A stretch of DNA of 64,000 bases from Ruminococcus flavefaciens (GTDB lineage: Bacteria > Bacillota > Clostridia > Oscillospirales > Ruminococcaceae): the NCBI GenBank assembly GCA_004554385.1, contig SFMO01000023.1, positions 1 through 64,000 on the forward strand, in the 5' to 3' direction. The number at the start of each line of letters is the position of its first letter. The first letter of the stretch is position 1. Below are positions 25,435-33,492 of the stretch, in pieces. The notes beneath the pieces were generated by a model. The model ran no database searches. It worked only from the letters and a program-made list of their open reading frames with translations, and was not told the origin of the DNA. Position numbers and translations under genes: made by a program.

Positions 25435-25827
25435 TTATATCCACCACTGCGGAGTGAGCTCGCCCAGCTTCATAACGATACCCTTGGAATAATCTATCAT
25501 TATCTCGATATCCTTATAGCTGTCGGGCATGAGCTGCACCATAAGCTCACGGCATGCGCCGCAGGGAGCTCCGCGTCCCTCTACAGGCGGGATACAAAGC
25601 ACCTTGTCTATCTCCTGTTCACCATTAGTGACCATATTGAATATGGCATTTCTCTCGGCACATATTCCGAGAGTTGAACAGGTATCGATGCATACTCCCG
25701 TGTAGATTTTACCTGATTTGCTGAGTACAGCCGCAGATACCTCTCCCGCCGTCACATATTCCGAAATACGTCTTGGCTTCAGTACCGCCTCTGCTGCTGC
25801 ATGCATCTCTTCCCATATCCTGTCCAT
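25435..25827 (-). CDS. Cytidine deaminase-family protein
   Basis: A 130-residue zinc deaminase with CAERN (zinc Cys and catalytic Glu) and PCGACRE (two zinc Cys), the tetrameric three-cysteine pattern of cytidine and blasticidin deaminases. Cytidine deaminase converts (deoxy)cytidine to (deoxy)uridine in pyrimidine salvage; the exact substrate is not assured. It starts 3 bp after hisF with GAGGTGAACT before the ATG, so it is cotranscribed with the his genes. Confidence 0.85.
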   Translation of the reverse strand: MDRIWEEMHAAAEAVLKPRRISEYVTAGEVSAAVLSKSGKIYTGVCIDTCSTLGICAERNAIFNMVTNGEQEIDKVLCIPPVEGRGAPCGACRELMVQLMPDSYKDIEIMIDYSKGIVMKLGELTPQWWI

Positions 25828-25830
25828 AGT

Positions 25831-26586
25831 TCACCTCACGGTAACGCCCTTGCCGCGGCAGTAGTCCTTAACCTCGCCCACAGTAAGCTCCTTGAAGTGG
25901 AAAAGTGAAGCAGCAAGTGCCGCAGTTGCACCTGTCTTCTCGAACACCTCATAAAAGTCGTTTATCTTTCCTGCTCCGCCGCTGGCGATAACAGGTATGG
26001 AGCAGTTGTCGCATACCGCCTTGAGCATAGGAATGTCAAATCCCTCCTTTGTGCCGTCAGCGTCGATGGAGTTAAGACATATCTCACCTGCCCCAAGCTT
26101 TTCAATGGTGTGTACCCAGTCGATAAGGTCTATGCCCATGTCCTTGCGTCCGCCATTTATATAGACTGTCCACTTGTTTTCAGCGACCTTCTTTGCGTCA
26201 ATGCCGACGCATATGCACTGGCTTCCGAAAATATCAGCGCCGTCCTTGATAAGCTGCGGATTCTGTACTGCCTGTGAGTTTACGGAAACCTTGTCCGCAC
26301 CTGCTCTCAGAGCCTCACGAATATCATCAACTGTCTTTATTCCACCGCCTACAGTAAGGGGAACAAAGACCTTCTTTGCAGTATCTCTCACAACATCGAG
26401 AAATACTCCTCTGCCCTCAAAGGAAGCAGTTATATCATAGAAAACCAGCTCATCTGCGCCCTGCTTGTTATACTCAGCCGCACACTCAACAGGATCGCCC
26501 ACATCGCGGACTCCCTCAAAATTCACACCCTTGACCACCTTGCCGTTTCTTACGTCAAGACAAGGAATTATTCTCTTTGCAAGCAT
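25831..26586 (-). CDS. hisF: Imidazole glycerol phosphate synthase, cyclase subunit
   Basis: A 251-residue TIM barrel beginning MLAKRIIPCLDVRNGKVVKG, with the catalytic Asp in CLDV and Asp in SIDADGT, and phosphate-binding GGG and GGAG loops. With HisH it forms imidazole glycerol phosphate and AICAR, using ammonia channelled from HisH. Confidence 0.97.
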   Translation of the reverse strand: MLAKRIIPCLDVRNGKVVKGVNFEGVRDVGDPVECAAEYNKQGADELVFYDITASFEGRGVFLDVVRDTAKKVFVPLTVGGGIKTVDDIREALRAGADKVSVNSQAVQNPQLIKDGADIFGSQCICVGIDAKKVAENKWTVYINGGRKDMGIDLIDWVHTIEKLGAGEICLNSIDADGTKEGFDIPMLKAVCDNCSIPVIASGGAGKINDFYEVFEKTGATAALAASLFHFKELTVGEVKDYCRGKGVTVR

Positions 26587-26600
26587 TTTTTCACTTCCTT

Positions 26601-26804
26601 TTATCCGTTCTTGGCTTTTTTATACATTTTTATCGATGAATACACCATTACAGGCAGTGATATGAGGATTATCAGACCTAAAATACGCTTTATCCAGTCA
26701 TTCATCTCAATGTCTGCCATCCTCATTAAAATAACTATAACCGAGCATATACTTCCTGCCAGTAATGATATTATCCATGCTTTAGTCGGTTTCACATCAT
26801 TCAT
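26601..26804 (-). CDS. Small membrane protein inside the his operon
   Basis: A 67-residue protein with two hydrophobic helices (about residues 9-26 and 35-54) and a Lys-rich end. I do not recognise a family. The ATG at 26804 lies one nt after the hisA stop and has GGAG seven nt upstream, embedded in the last hisA codons. hisF follows after 14 bp. The position argues for cotranslation with hisA but not for a role in histidine synthesis. Confidence 0.65.
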   Translation of the reverse strand: MNDVKPTKAWIISLLAGSICSVIVILMRMADIEMNDWIKRILGLIILISLPVMVYSSIKMYKKAKNG

Positions 26805-26805
26805 A

Positions 26806-27531
26806 TTACTTCTCCGCATATTCTATGGCTTCTCTGAGGTTCAGAGTGCCCTTGTAGATCGACTTTCCGCAGATAGTTCCGTACAGTCCCATGTCCTTGC
26901 AGGCAATGATGTCGTCCATTGTGTGGACTCCGCCGCTTGCAACGATATTTGCTCTGCCCTCTGTTGCGTCAGCAAGCTTTTTGAGCTGTTCGCGGTTGAC
27001 TCCCGAAAGAGTTCCGTCCTTGGAAATATCGGTGAAAATAAAGTACTTCACACCCGACTCTATCATCTTGTTTGCAAGGTCGATGTAGTGTACATCAGAG
27101 CTTTCGAGCCAGCCCTCTGTTGCCACCATTTCATTCATTGCGTCTATCCCTACGACTATCTTTTCACTGCCGAATTTCTCAACGGCTTCGCAGACAAGCT
27201 TAGGATTTTTAAGAGCTACCGAACCGAGAATAACTCTTGTGATGCCCATGTCAAGGTACTCTTTTATAGTTTCCAGACTGCGGATACCGCCGCCAAGTTC
27301 TACCTTGAGGTTTGTCTTTTCGGCAACATCTGTGTATATCTTAGTGTTGACAGGTCTGCCTTCCTTAGCTCCGTCAAGGTCGACCATGTGTATCCACTCT
27401 GCACCTGCTGCCTCGAAGCTCTTTGCAGTTTCAAGATAGTCCGAAGCAACCTTCTCAACCGTGGAAAAATCGCCCTTGAATAAGCGGACACAGTTGCCGT
27501 CCTTAATGTCTATTGCGGGGAAAATTATCAT
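26806..27531 (-). CDS. hisA: ProFAR isomerase
   Basis: A 241-residue TIM barrel beginning IIFPAIDIKDGNCVRL, with catalytic Asp in PAID and in FTDISKDG, and GGG and ASGG phosphate loops. It performs the Amadori rearrangement of ProFAR to PRFAR. AGGAGG precedes the ATG. Confidence 0.97.
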   Translation of the reverse strand: MIIFPAIDIKDGNCVRLFKGDFSTVEKVASDYLETAKSFEAAGAEWIHMVDLDGAKEGRPVNTKIYTDVAEKTNLKVELGGGIRSLETIKEYLDMGITRVILGSVALKNPKLVCEAVEKFGSEKIVVGIDAMNEMVATEGWLESSDVHYIDLANKMIESGVKYFIFTDISKDGTLSGVNREQLKKLADATEGRANIVASGGVHTMDDIIACKDMGLYGTICGKSIYKGTLNLREAIEYAEK

Positions 27532-27553
27532 ATAAGTCCTCCTATTTTGATCT

Positions 27554-27964
27554 TCAGCGGTAAATCTTCTTATCCTTTACCTGATCGTCACACTTTATAT
27601 CAACATATCCTTTAGCGTGTTTGAAATTTATTTTTACAACATATCTTCCTGTTTCATCAGCGGTAAAATAAGTATCAGCATCTTCGATATTACTTATCAC
27701 TTCGCCGCTTTTTTCGCCCTTTCGGGTAAATGAGACTTTTGCCTTACCTTTCTCTATATGAGCGTCAAGGTGCAGTTTTTCGCCTGTTTCCAGCTGAAAT
27801 TCAAAACGTTCATTCCCATTGAAGTAATAAAAATCAGCATAGTATCTGCCGGTCAGAAAATGTCTGCCATCACCTTTGAAAGAGTAAACATTGTCCCATA
27901 TCAGGAATCCGATCAAACCTGCTGCTAAAACTCCACCTGAAACTTTTGCTACAATTTTTTTCAT
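27554..27964 (-). CDS. Hypothetical membrane-anchored or secreted protein in the his operon
   Basis: A 136-residue protein with an N-terminal signal or anchor (about residues 7-24) and a beta-rich outer domain (YYADFYYF, VSFTRKGEKSGEV, YVVKINFKHAKGYVDI). I do not recognise the family. It sits between hisH and hisA, 21-22 bp from each, with its own AGGAG, so it is part of the transcript. A histidine role is not evident. Confidence 0.65.
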   Translation of the reverse strand: MKKIVAKVSGGVLAAGLIGFLIWDNVYSFKGDGRHFLTGRYYADFYYFNGNERFEFQLETGEKLHLDAHIEKGKAKVSFTRKGEKSGEVISNIEDADTYFTADETGRYVVKINFKHAKGYVDIKCDDQVKDKKIYR

Positions 27965-27985
27965 ACCGTTACTCCTATATCATAT

Positions 27986-28591
27986 TCAATTTATAAGTGA
28001 ACCGAAGCTTCTGAGTATTTTCAGACCTGTCTCACCGCTCTTTTCAGGGTGGAACTGTGCTCCGTAAACGTATTTTCCGTCGTATACAAGTGCAGGCACA
28101 CGTCCGCCGTACTCAACGTATGCAGCGATATTCTTATCCTCGCAGTGTGCCTTGTAGGAGTGAACGAAATAAACGTACTCGTTATCGCCAACATTTGCAA
28201 GAAGCGGACAGTCATTGAGCTTTTCGAGCTTGTTCCAGCCCATGTGTGGGATTATAAGCTCAGGCTCTTCCATTTTTCTTACGCTGCCGCCGATAAGACC
28301 AAGTCCGTCGCATTCTTCAAACTCATAGCCCTTGTCAAAGATGAGCTGCATACCGAGGCAGATACCGAGAAAGGGCTTTCTTGCAGCTTCTTCCTTGATA
28401 GTATCCACAAGTCCCGTAGCTTCAAGTTTTTTCATAGCAGCCGGAAACGCACCAACTCCCGGGAGAATAACAGCATCTGCTGCCTTGACAGACTCCTTGT
28501 CGTTTACAAGTCTGCTTTCAAGTCCGAGATAGTCCAGAGCATTCTTAACGCTGAAAATATTTCCAGCACCATAATCGATTATCGCTATCAT
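27986..28591 (-). CDS. hisH: Imidazole glycerol phosphate synthase, glutamine amidotransferase subunit
   Basis: A 201-residue class I amidotransferase: nucleophile Cys in GICLGMQ, YFVHSY, and the His/Glu pair in QFHPEKS. It frees ammonia from glutamine for HisF. Its ATG overlaps the hisB stop by one nt (TGATG). Confidence 0.97.
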   Translation of the reverse strand: MIAIIDYGAGNIFSVKNALDYLGLESRLVNDKESVKAADAVILPGVGAFPAAMKKLEATGLVDTIKEEAARKPFLGICLGMQLIFDKGYEFEECDGLGLIGGSVRKMEEPELIIPHMGWNKLEKLNDCPLLANVGDNEYVYFVHSYKAHCEDKNIAAYVEYGGRVPALVYDGKYVYGAQFHPEKSGETGLKILRSFGSLIN

Positions 28592-29172
28592 CAGAGAACT
28601 CCTTTCGTTGAAAGAGTTGAACCGTCCTTATTTTCGGTAATGGCAGTTTTCAGCGCATGTGCTACCGCCTTGTATACAGCTTCTGCCTTGTGGTGGTCAT
28701 TGCTGCCGTAAAGCAGATTTATGTGCAGTGTCATGCCCGAATTGAAGGCAAAAGCACGGAAGAATTCCTCGGTCATACAAAGGTCATATCCTCCGCAGCT
28801 CTGATTTGTAAATTCGCAGTTGAACACAAGAAACGGTCTGTTGCTCAGGTCGAGACTTGCCATTGCAAGTGACTCGTCCATAGGGATATAGGCAGTACCA
28901 TAGCGGACTATACCCGATTTATTGCCGAGAGCCTGTCCCAGAGCCTGTCCCAGAGCAATGCCCGTGTCCTCAATAGTGTGGTGACAGTCAACATGGAGGT
29001 CACCCTTGACCTTAACGGACATGCTTATTCCGCTGTGTACCGAAAGAGCAGTCAGCATATGGTCAAAGAAGCCTATTCCCGTGTCTATATCGGCACTGCC
29101 CTTTTCGTCAAGAGAAACAGCTATCTTTATCTGTGTCTCTTTGGTAACTCTCTCTATTTCAGCCTTGCGCAT
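28591..29172 (-). CDS. hisB: Imidazoleglycerol-phosphate dehydratase
   Basis: A 193-residue monofunctional dehydratase with the two manganese-binding motifs HHTIEDTG and NDHHKAEA. The histidinol-phosphatase domain fused to HisB in enterics is absent. AGGAGG precedes the ATG at 29172. Confidence 0.97.
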   Translation of the reverse strand: MRKAEIERVTKETQIKIAVSLDEKGSADIDTGIGFFDHMLTALSVHSGISMSVKVKGDLHVDCHHTIEDTGIALGQALGQALGNKSGIVRYGTAYIPMDESLAMASLDLSNRPFLVFNCEFTNQSCGGYDLCMTEEFFRAFAFNSGMTLHINLLYGSNDHHKAEAVYKAVAHALKTAITENKDGSTLSTKGVL

Positions 29173-29186
29173 TTCAGCCGCCTCCT

Positions 29187-30245
29187 TTATTTTCTGAAGT
29201 AATTTTCAAGTACTTCCATGAATCGTGCATTTTCCTCAGCACTTCCCGATGTGATTCGGATAGCACCCTTGAATTTTCTTATTGCAATGGAATTTTCCAG
29301 CATGAACCGGTATATATTGTCGCAGTCATCTGTTTTTATGAACACGAAATTCGTGCAGGTATCGTATATCTTTTCAAAGCAGCTGTACTTATCGTTGAGA
29401 GCAGCAATGTCGCTGTGGAGCTTCTTTGTATTCGCGATGATAGTATCGCGGCACTCCCTGAGATAATCCTTTTCACTGAGTATATCGGCAACAATGGTCT
29501 GTGCCACAGTGTCGTTGTTATACGGTGACTTTGCAGCACGTATTGCATTTGTTATGGTCTTGTTTGCAACTGCAAAGCCGAATCTTACAGCCGCCATACC
29601 GATAGCCTTTGAGCAGGTCTTGAGGATAATGAGATTGCTGTAATTATTGACCTCATCAAGTAGTGACTGATCCCAGAAATCCATATATGCCTCATCAAGG
29701 ATAACGAGCACATCTTCAAGAGACTCGATTATCTTCCTTACAGCAGCTCTGTCCAGACCGAGAGATGTAGGGTTGCAGGGGTTAGAGAAGATAAGTCCCT
29801 TTGCCCCCTTTTCCTGACAGAAGGCAATAAGCTTGTCAGGATCAATTGTCAGGTCAGCTTCCTTCTGATATGTCTCAACATTCACCTCATAAAGCTGAGC
29901 ATAGAACTGATACATAGAGAAATCGTAGGATACGTTCACTACTGTATCCCCTGCTTCAAAGAAACAGCCCTCAATGATACTGATAAGCTCGTCGGAGCCG
30001 TTTCCTGCGCTTATAAGCTCCTCGGGAACGTTGTAAAGCTCGGAAAACGCCTTTGTGGGAGCCTTTGCAAGACAGTCGGGATAGCGGTTGAAGTCTATCT
30101 GAGAAATGCTCTTTCCGATCTTAGCCTTTAAGCTGTCATTGAGATTGAAACAGCTCTCGTTAGCGTCAAGTCTTATGTCATAGTGTCCTGTGATAGGATC
30201 GTACGGCACTAAATTAACCAGTTTTTTATTAAGTTTGTAACTCAT
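29187..30245 (-). CDS. hisC: Histidinol-phosphate aminotransferase
   Basis: A 352-residue fold type I PLP enzyme with RLDANES near the N-terminus, FSNPCNPTS, DEAYMDF and the PLP lysine in TCSKAIG, followed by the phosphate Arg in RFGF. It converts imidazole acetol phosphate to histidinol phosphate. It lies 64 bp after hisD. Confidence 0.95.
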   Translation of the reverse strand: MSYKLNKKLVNLVPYDPITGHYDIRLDANESCFNLNDSLKAKIGKSISQIDFNRYPDCLAKAPTKAFSELYNVPEELISAGNGSDELISIIEGCFFEAGDTVVNVSYDFSMYQFYAQLYEVNVETYQKEADLTIDPDKLIAFCQEKGAKGLIFSNPCNPTSLGLDRAAVRKIIESLEDVLVILDEAYMDFWDQSLLDEVNNYSNLIILKTCSKAIGMAAVRFGFAVANKTITNAIRAAKSPYNNDTVAQTIVADILSEKDYLRECRDTIIANTKKLHSDIAALNDKYSCFEKIYDTCTNFVFIKTDDCDNIYRFMLENSIAIRKFKGAIRITSGSAEENARFMEVLENYFRK

Positions 30246-30309
30246 AATTTATCCTTTCCAAATAAACACCTATAGGGCAGCTGTATTTCAAGCCGCCCCA
30301 TTGCGTGAT

Positions 30310-31596
30310 TCAGTCTTCAAATCTTACCTTGATAGCGTTAGCGTGAGCAGTAAGTCCCTCGCGCTCTGCAATAAGAACAATGTCGTCCTTTGCCTTTCTG
30401 AGAGCGTCCTCAGTGTAATAGGTATAAGCAGTACGCTTTGTAAAGCTTGCAACTCCGAGAGGCGAGAAGAAACGCGCAGTACCGCTTGTAGGAAGAACGT
30501 GGTTAGGTCCTGCATAATAGTCTCCGAGAGGCTCGGAAGCATAGTGACCAAGGAAGATCGAACCTGCGTTGTCAAGGCTTCCGAGAAGCTCGAACGGATT
30601 CTCCATAAGAACTTCAAGGTGCTCGGGAGCTATCTCGTTTGCAAGCTCCACACACTTTTCACGGCTGTCAGCAATAATGACAGCGCCGTAGTCCTCAAGT
30701 GACTTTTCGATTATATTCTTTCTTGAGAGATATTCCTTCTGGCGGTCTATCTCCTTTATAGTCTCGTCTGCAAGCTTCTCGCTTGTAGTTACCATAATTG
30801 CGGAAGCAAGCACATCGTGCTCAGCCTGTGACATAAGGTCGGCAGCTGCAAACTTCGGATTTGCTGTGTCGTCAGCGATTACAAGTATCTCGCTTGGACC
30901 TGCTATCATGTCGATATCAACTACACCATAGAGAAGCTTCTTTGCTGTAGCAACATAGATATTTCCCGGACCTACTATCTTATCGCATTTAGGTATTTCT
31001 TCTGTCCCATAAGCAAGTGCAGCAATAGCCTGTGCACCGCCTGAAAGGAACACTCTGTCAACACCGCAGATAGCTGCTGCAACAAGTATATCCTTGTTTG
31101 GTGTACCGTCCTTCAGCGGCGGAGTTACCATGATGATCTCCTTAACGCCTGCGATCTTTGCAGGGATGGCATTCATAAGAACGCTTGAAGGATAAGCAGC
31201 TGTACCGCCGGGAACATAGAGTCCTACTCTGTGGAGACCGCGGACACGCTGTCCCATGATAACGCCGTTCTCCTTGGGAGATATAAAGCTCTGCTCCACC
31301 TGTCTCTGGTGGAAATCGGCAATATTCTCCTGGGCATTCAGAAGAGCGTCAACAAACTCCTGATCTGCCTCTGTGAGAGCATCATTTATGACCTCTCTCG
31401 GAACTTCGTAATACTGGGGCAGACTGCCGTCAAACTTGAGAGTATAGTTCTTGACAGCCTCGTCGCCGTTTTCTTTTACGTTCTCGATTATCTCTGAAAC
31501 GACCTCTGTGACCTTCTTGTTGGTCTCGCCGCTTCTCTTTTTGAGATCGCTGAGAAATGCGACCTCGTCGGTACCGTTTGCAAATATTTTTTTCAT
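30310..31596 (-). CDS. hisD: Histidinol dehydrogenase
   Basis: A 428-residue NAD-dependent zinc enzyme with GLYVPGGTA, VGPGNIYV, AGPSEILVIAD, the zinc ligands in MSQAEHD and the active-site NEIAPEHLE, which together are diagnostic. It makes the last two oxidations to histidine. Its ATG overlaps the hisG stop by one nt. Confidence 0.97.
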   Translation of the reverse strand: MKKIFANGTDEVAFLSDLKKRSGETNKKVTEVVSEIIENVKENGDEAVKNYTLKFDGSLPQYYEVPREVINDALTEADQEFVDALLNAQENIADFHQRQVEQSFISPKENGVIMGQRVRGLHRVGLYVPGGTAAYPSSVLMNAIPAKIAGVKEIIMVTPPLKDGTPNKDILVAAAICGVDRVFLSGGAQAIAALAYGTEEIPKCDKIVGPGNIYVATAKKLLYGVVDIDMIAGPSEILVIADDTANPKFAAADLMSQAEHDVLASAIMVTTSEKLADETIKEIDRQKEYLSRKNIIEKSLEDYGAVIIADSREKCVELANEIAPEHLEVLMENPFELLGSLDNAGSIFLGHYASEPLGDYYAGPNHVLPTSGTARFFSPLGVASFTKRTAYTYYTEDALRKAKDDIVLIAEREGLTAHANAIKVRFED

Positions 31597-32225
31597 CAGA
31601 GATTCTCCTCAATAAGTGTAATAAGTCTGTCTATTTCAGCGTGTCTCATTTTGAGACTAACAGTGTTTGCGATAAGTCTTGCAGAGATAGGAGCTACGTC
31701 CTCTATGACTTCAAGTCCGTTCTCTTTAAGAGTTGTTCCTGTCTCAACTATATCAACGATACCGTCAGCAAGCTCAAGGAGAGGTGCAAGCTCTACAGAG
31801 CCCTCTATCTTGATTATCTCGGTATCCATGCCCTTCTTCTCGAAGAAGCTTCTTGCAACATTCGGGTATTTTGTAGCGATCGTCTTTATGCCGTAGCCGC
31901 TGTAGAAATCATAGCCTTTCTTTGTAGCAAGAGCGAATTTACACTTTCCGAAGCCCAGGTCAACAAGCTCATAGAACTTGCCCTTCATTTCCATGATAGT
32001 GTCCTTGCCCACAACACCCATGTCGCACACACCGTGCTCAACGTATGTGATGACGTCGTTTGCCTTTGCAAGAACGACCTCAAGGTTTGCATCGGGTACG
32101 GGAAGAATGAGCTTTCTGCCCTTTTCACGTACAGCTGTGCAGTCAAATCCCAGCTTTTCAAGGAGACCAACCGTATCCTTTTCGAGTCTGCCCTTTGTCA
32201 GAGCAATTCTTATAGGCTTGTTCAT
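31596..32225 (-). CDS. hisG: ATP phosphoribosyltransferase, short form
   Basis: A 209-residue short-form HisG (RIALTKGRLEKDTVGLLE, PRPP loop DIVETGTTLKENGL) without the C-terminal regulatory domain of long forms. Short HisG needs HisZ as partner, and hisZ overlaps it by 4 nt upstream. It commits ATP and PRPP to histidine synthesis and is the feedback-controlled step. Confidence 0.97.
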   Translation of the reverse strand: MNKPIRIALTKGRLEKDTVGLLEKLGFDCTAVREKGRKLILPVPDANLEVVLAKANDVITYVEHGVCDMGVVGKDTIMEMKGKFYELVDLGFGKCKFALATKKGYDFYSGYGIKTIATKYPNVARSFFEKKGMDTEIIKIEGSVELAPLLELADGIVDIVETGTTLKENGLEVIEDVAPISARLIANTVSLKMRHAEIDRLITLIEENL

Positions 32226-33418
32226 ATGTTTACCTCCTTGCTTTCACCATCTATAACGACTACCTTGGCTATCTTCTTTTCCATAGCATATTCACGGACA
32301 CTTTCAAGGTCGTCAAAGAGAGCGTTCTCAACAATGAGTCCCTGTTCACGGAGCTCTCTTGCTGCCTTCAAGGCAGCTACCTCACAGCCGTCCTCAGCAT
32401 ATACTATAACGTCAGCCTTTGGCTCGGCAGGAAGAACATCGCTCTTTTCCACAAGCTTTGCCACAGCGTTGATATTTACTGCAAAGCCGATAGCAGGAAC
32501 GTCGTAGCCGAATTCCGAGATAAGCTTGTCATAGCGTCCGCCTGAGAGGACCTCCTCGCCGTGTCCCTGGAGATAGCCCTTTATGATAAGACCTGTGTAG
32601 TAATCGGTCTTGTTTACCAGTCCGAGGTCAACTGTTATTGAACCGTCACCGCCGCAGAGCTCTGAAGCATCTGCATAGACCTCTCTGAGCTCATCGAGGA
32701 TACGCTTGATATTTTCATCGGGCATAAGCTCCTCAGCCTTCTCAAATACCTCTTCTCCGCCGAAAAGTGCAGGGAGCTTCTTGAGAGCAGCTGTTACGGG
32801 AGTATTGCCGAAGCTGTCAAGGAGGTCATTGAGTGCCGGGAAATTCTTGTTTTCGATAAGCTTTCTGATGTTCTCCTTGTCCTTGTCGGAAGCGTCAAGC
32901 TTGCTTACGAGCTCCTTGAATATTCCGATATGACCAAGCTCAAGTGAGAACTCCATACCAAAGGAGCTGAGTGAATCAACCGCAGTTGAGATGACCTCAA
33001 GGTCAGCCATTTTAAGCTGTGAGCCGATGAGCTCGATACCTGCCTGTACTACCTCATCGCTTCTTCCCTTAAGAGAAGGCTCTGTAGTGTATACAGCCTG
33101 AGCGTAGCAAAGCTTCAGAGGAAGAACAGCATCTCTCAGACGAGTTGCAACTATTCTTGCGATAGGCATTGTGGTATCGGGACGCATTACCAGCAGTCTG
33201 CCCTTGCTGTCTGTGAGCTTATACAGGTTCTCCTGCGGGAAATAGCGTGAATTGAGATTGAATACATCAAAGAACTCAAGTCCGGGGGTGATTGTCTCAC
33301 TGTAGCCGCGGCTCCTGAAAAGTCCCATGAGGGTATTCTCTATATTTCGTCTGATTATGCACTCTCCGAAGAGAAGGTCCTTAGTACCCTCGGGAGTGAT
33401 AAGGTCATAATTTTTCAT
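32222..33418 (-). CDS. hisZ: ATP phosphoribosyltransferase regulatory subunit
   Basis: A 398-residue class II histidyl-tRNA synthetase paralogue: motif 2-like RPDTTMPIAR, LKLCYAQAVY, and a late GGRYDKL. It lacks the anticodon domain of true HisRS. HisZ forms the hetero-octamer with short HisG and carries histidine feedback. It is the first gene of the his operon, directly behind the promoter at 33463-33491. Confidence 0.95.
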   Translation of the reverse strand: MKNYDLITPEGTKDLLFGECIIRRNIENTLMGLFRSRGYSETITPGLEFFDVFNLNSRYFPQENLYKLTDSKGRLLVMRPDTTMPIARIVATRLRDAVLPLKLCYAQAVYTTEPSLKGRSDEVVQAGIELIGSQLKMADLEVISTAVDSLSSFGMEFSLELGHIGIFKELVSKLDASDKDKENIRKLIENKNFPALNDLLDSFGNTPVTAALKKLPALFGGEEVFEKAEELMPDENIKRILDELREVYADASELCGGDGSITVDLGLVNKTDYYTGLIIKGYLQGHGEEVLSGGRYDKLISEFGYDVPAIGFAVNINAVAKLVEKSDVLPAEPKADVIVYAEDGCEVAALKAARELREQGLIVENALFDDLESVREYAMEKKIAKVVVIDGESKEVNI

Positions 33419-33462
33419 CAGTAACCTCCTTGGTAATCACTTTAGTCTGCTAACATGATAAT

Positions 33463-33491
33463 ATGATAACATATTACTAAGCAAAAGTCAA
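33463..33491 (-). promoter_or_regulatory. Promoter of the histidine operon
   Basis: On the minus strand TTGACT (33486-33491), 17-bp spacer, TATCAT (33463-33468), starting next to the polC stop codon. The leader is only about 40 nt, too short for a T-box or histidine attenuator. No terminator separates it from polC, so read-through may add to expression. Confidence 0.7.
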
Positions 33492-33492
33492 G

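Noticed and set aside
28925..28965. Short direct repeat in hisB (GAGCCTGTCCCA twice)
   Set aside because: It encodes GQALGQAL in the normal conserved GxALGxAL helix of HisB, not an expansion.
31557..32507. Plus-strand open frame (316 codons) opposite hisG/hisZ
   Set aside because: Cys/Ser-rich nonsense composition opposite diagnostic hisG and hisZ motifs.
33419..33462. T-box or histidine attenuator before hisZ
   Set aside because: The leader is only about 40 nt and shows neither specifier loop nor His-rich peptide nor terminator.
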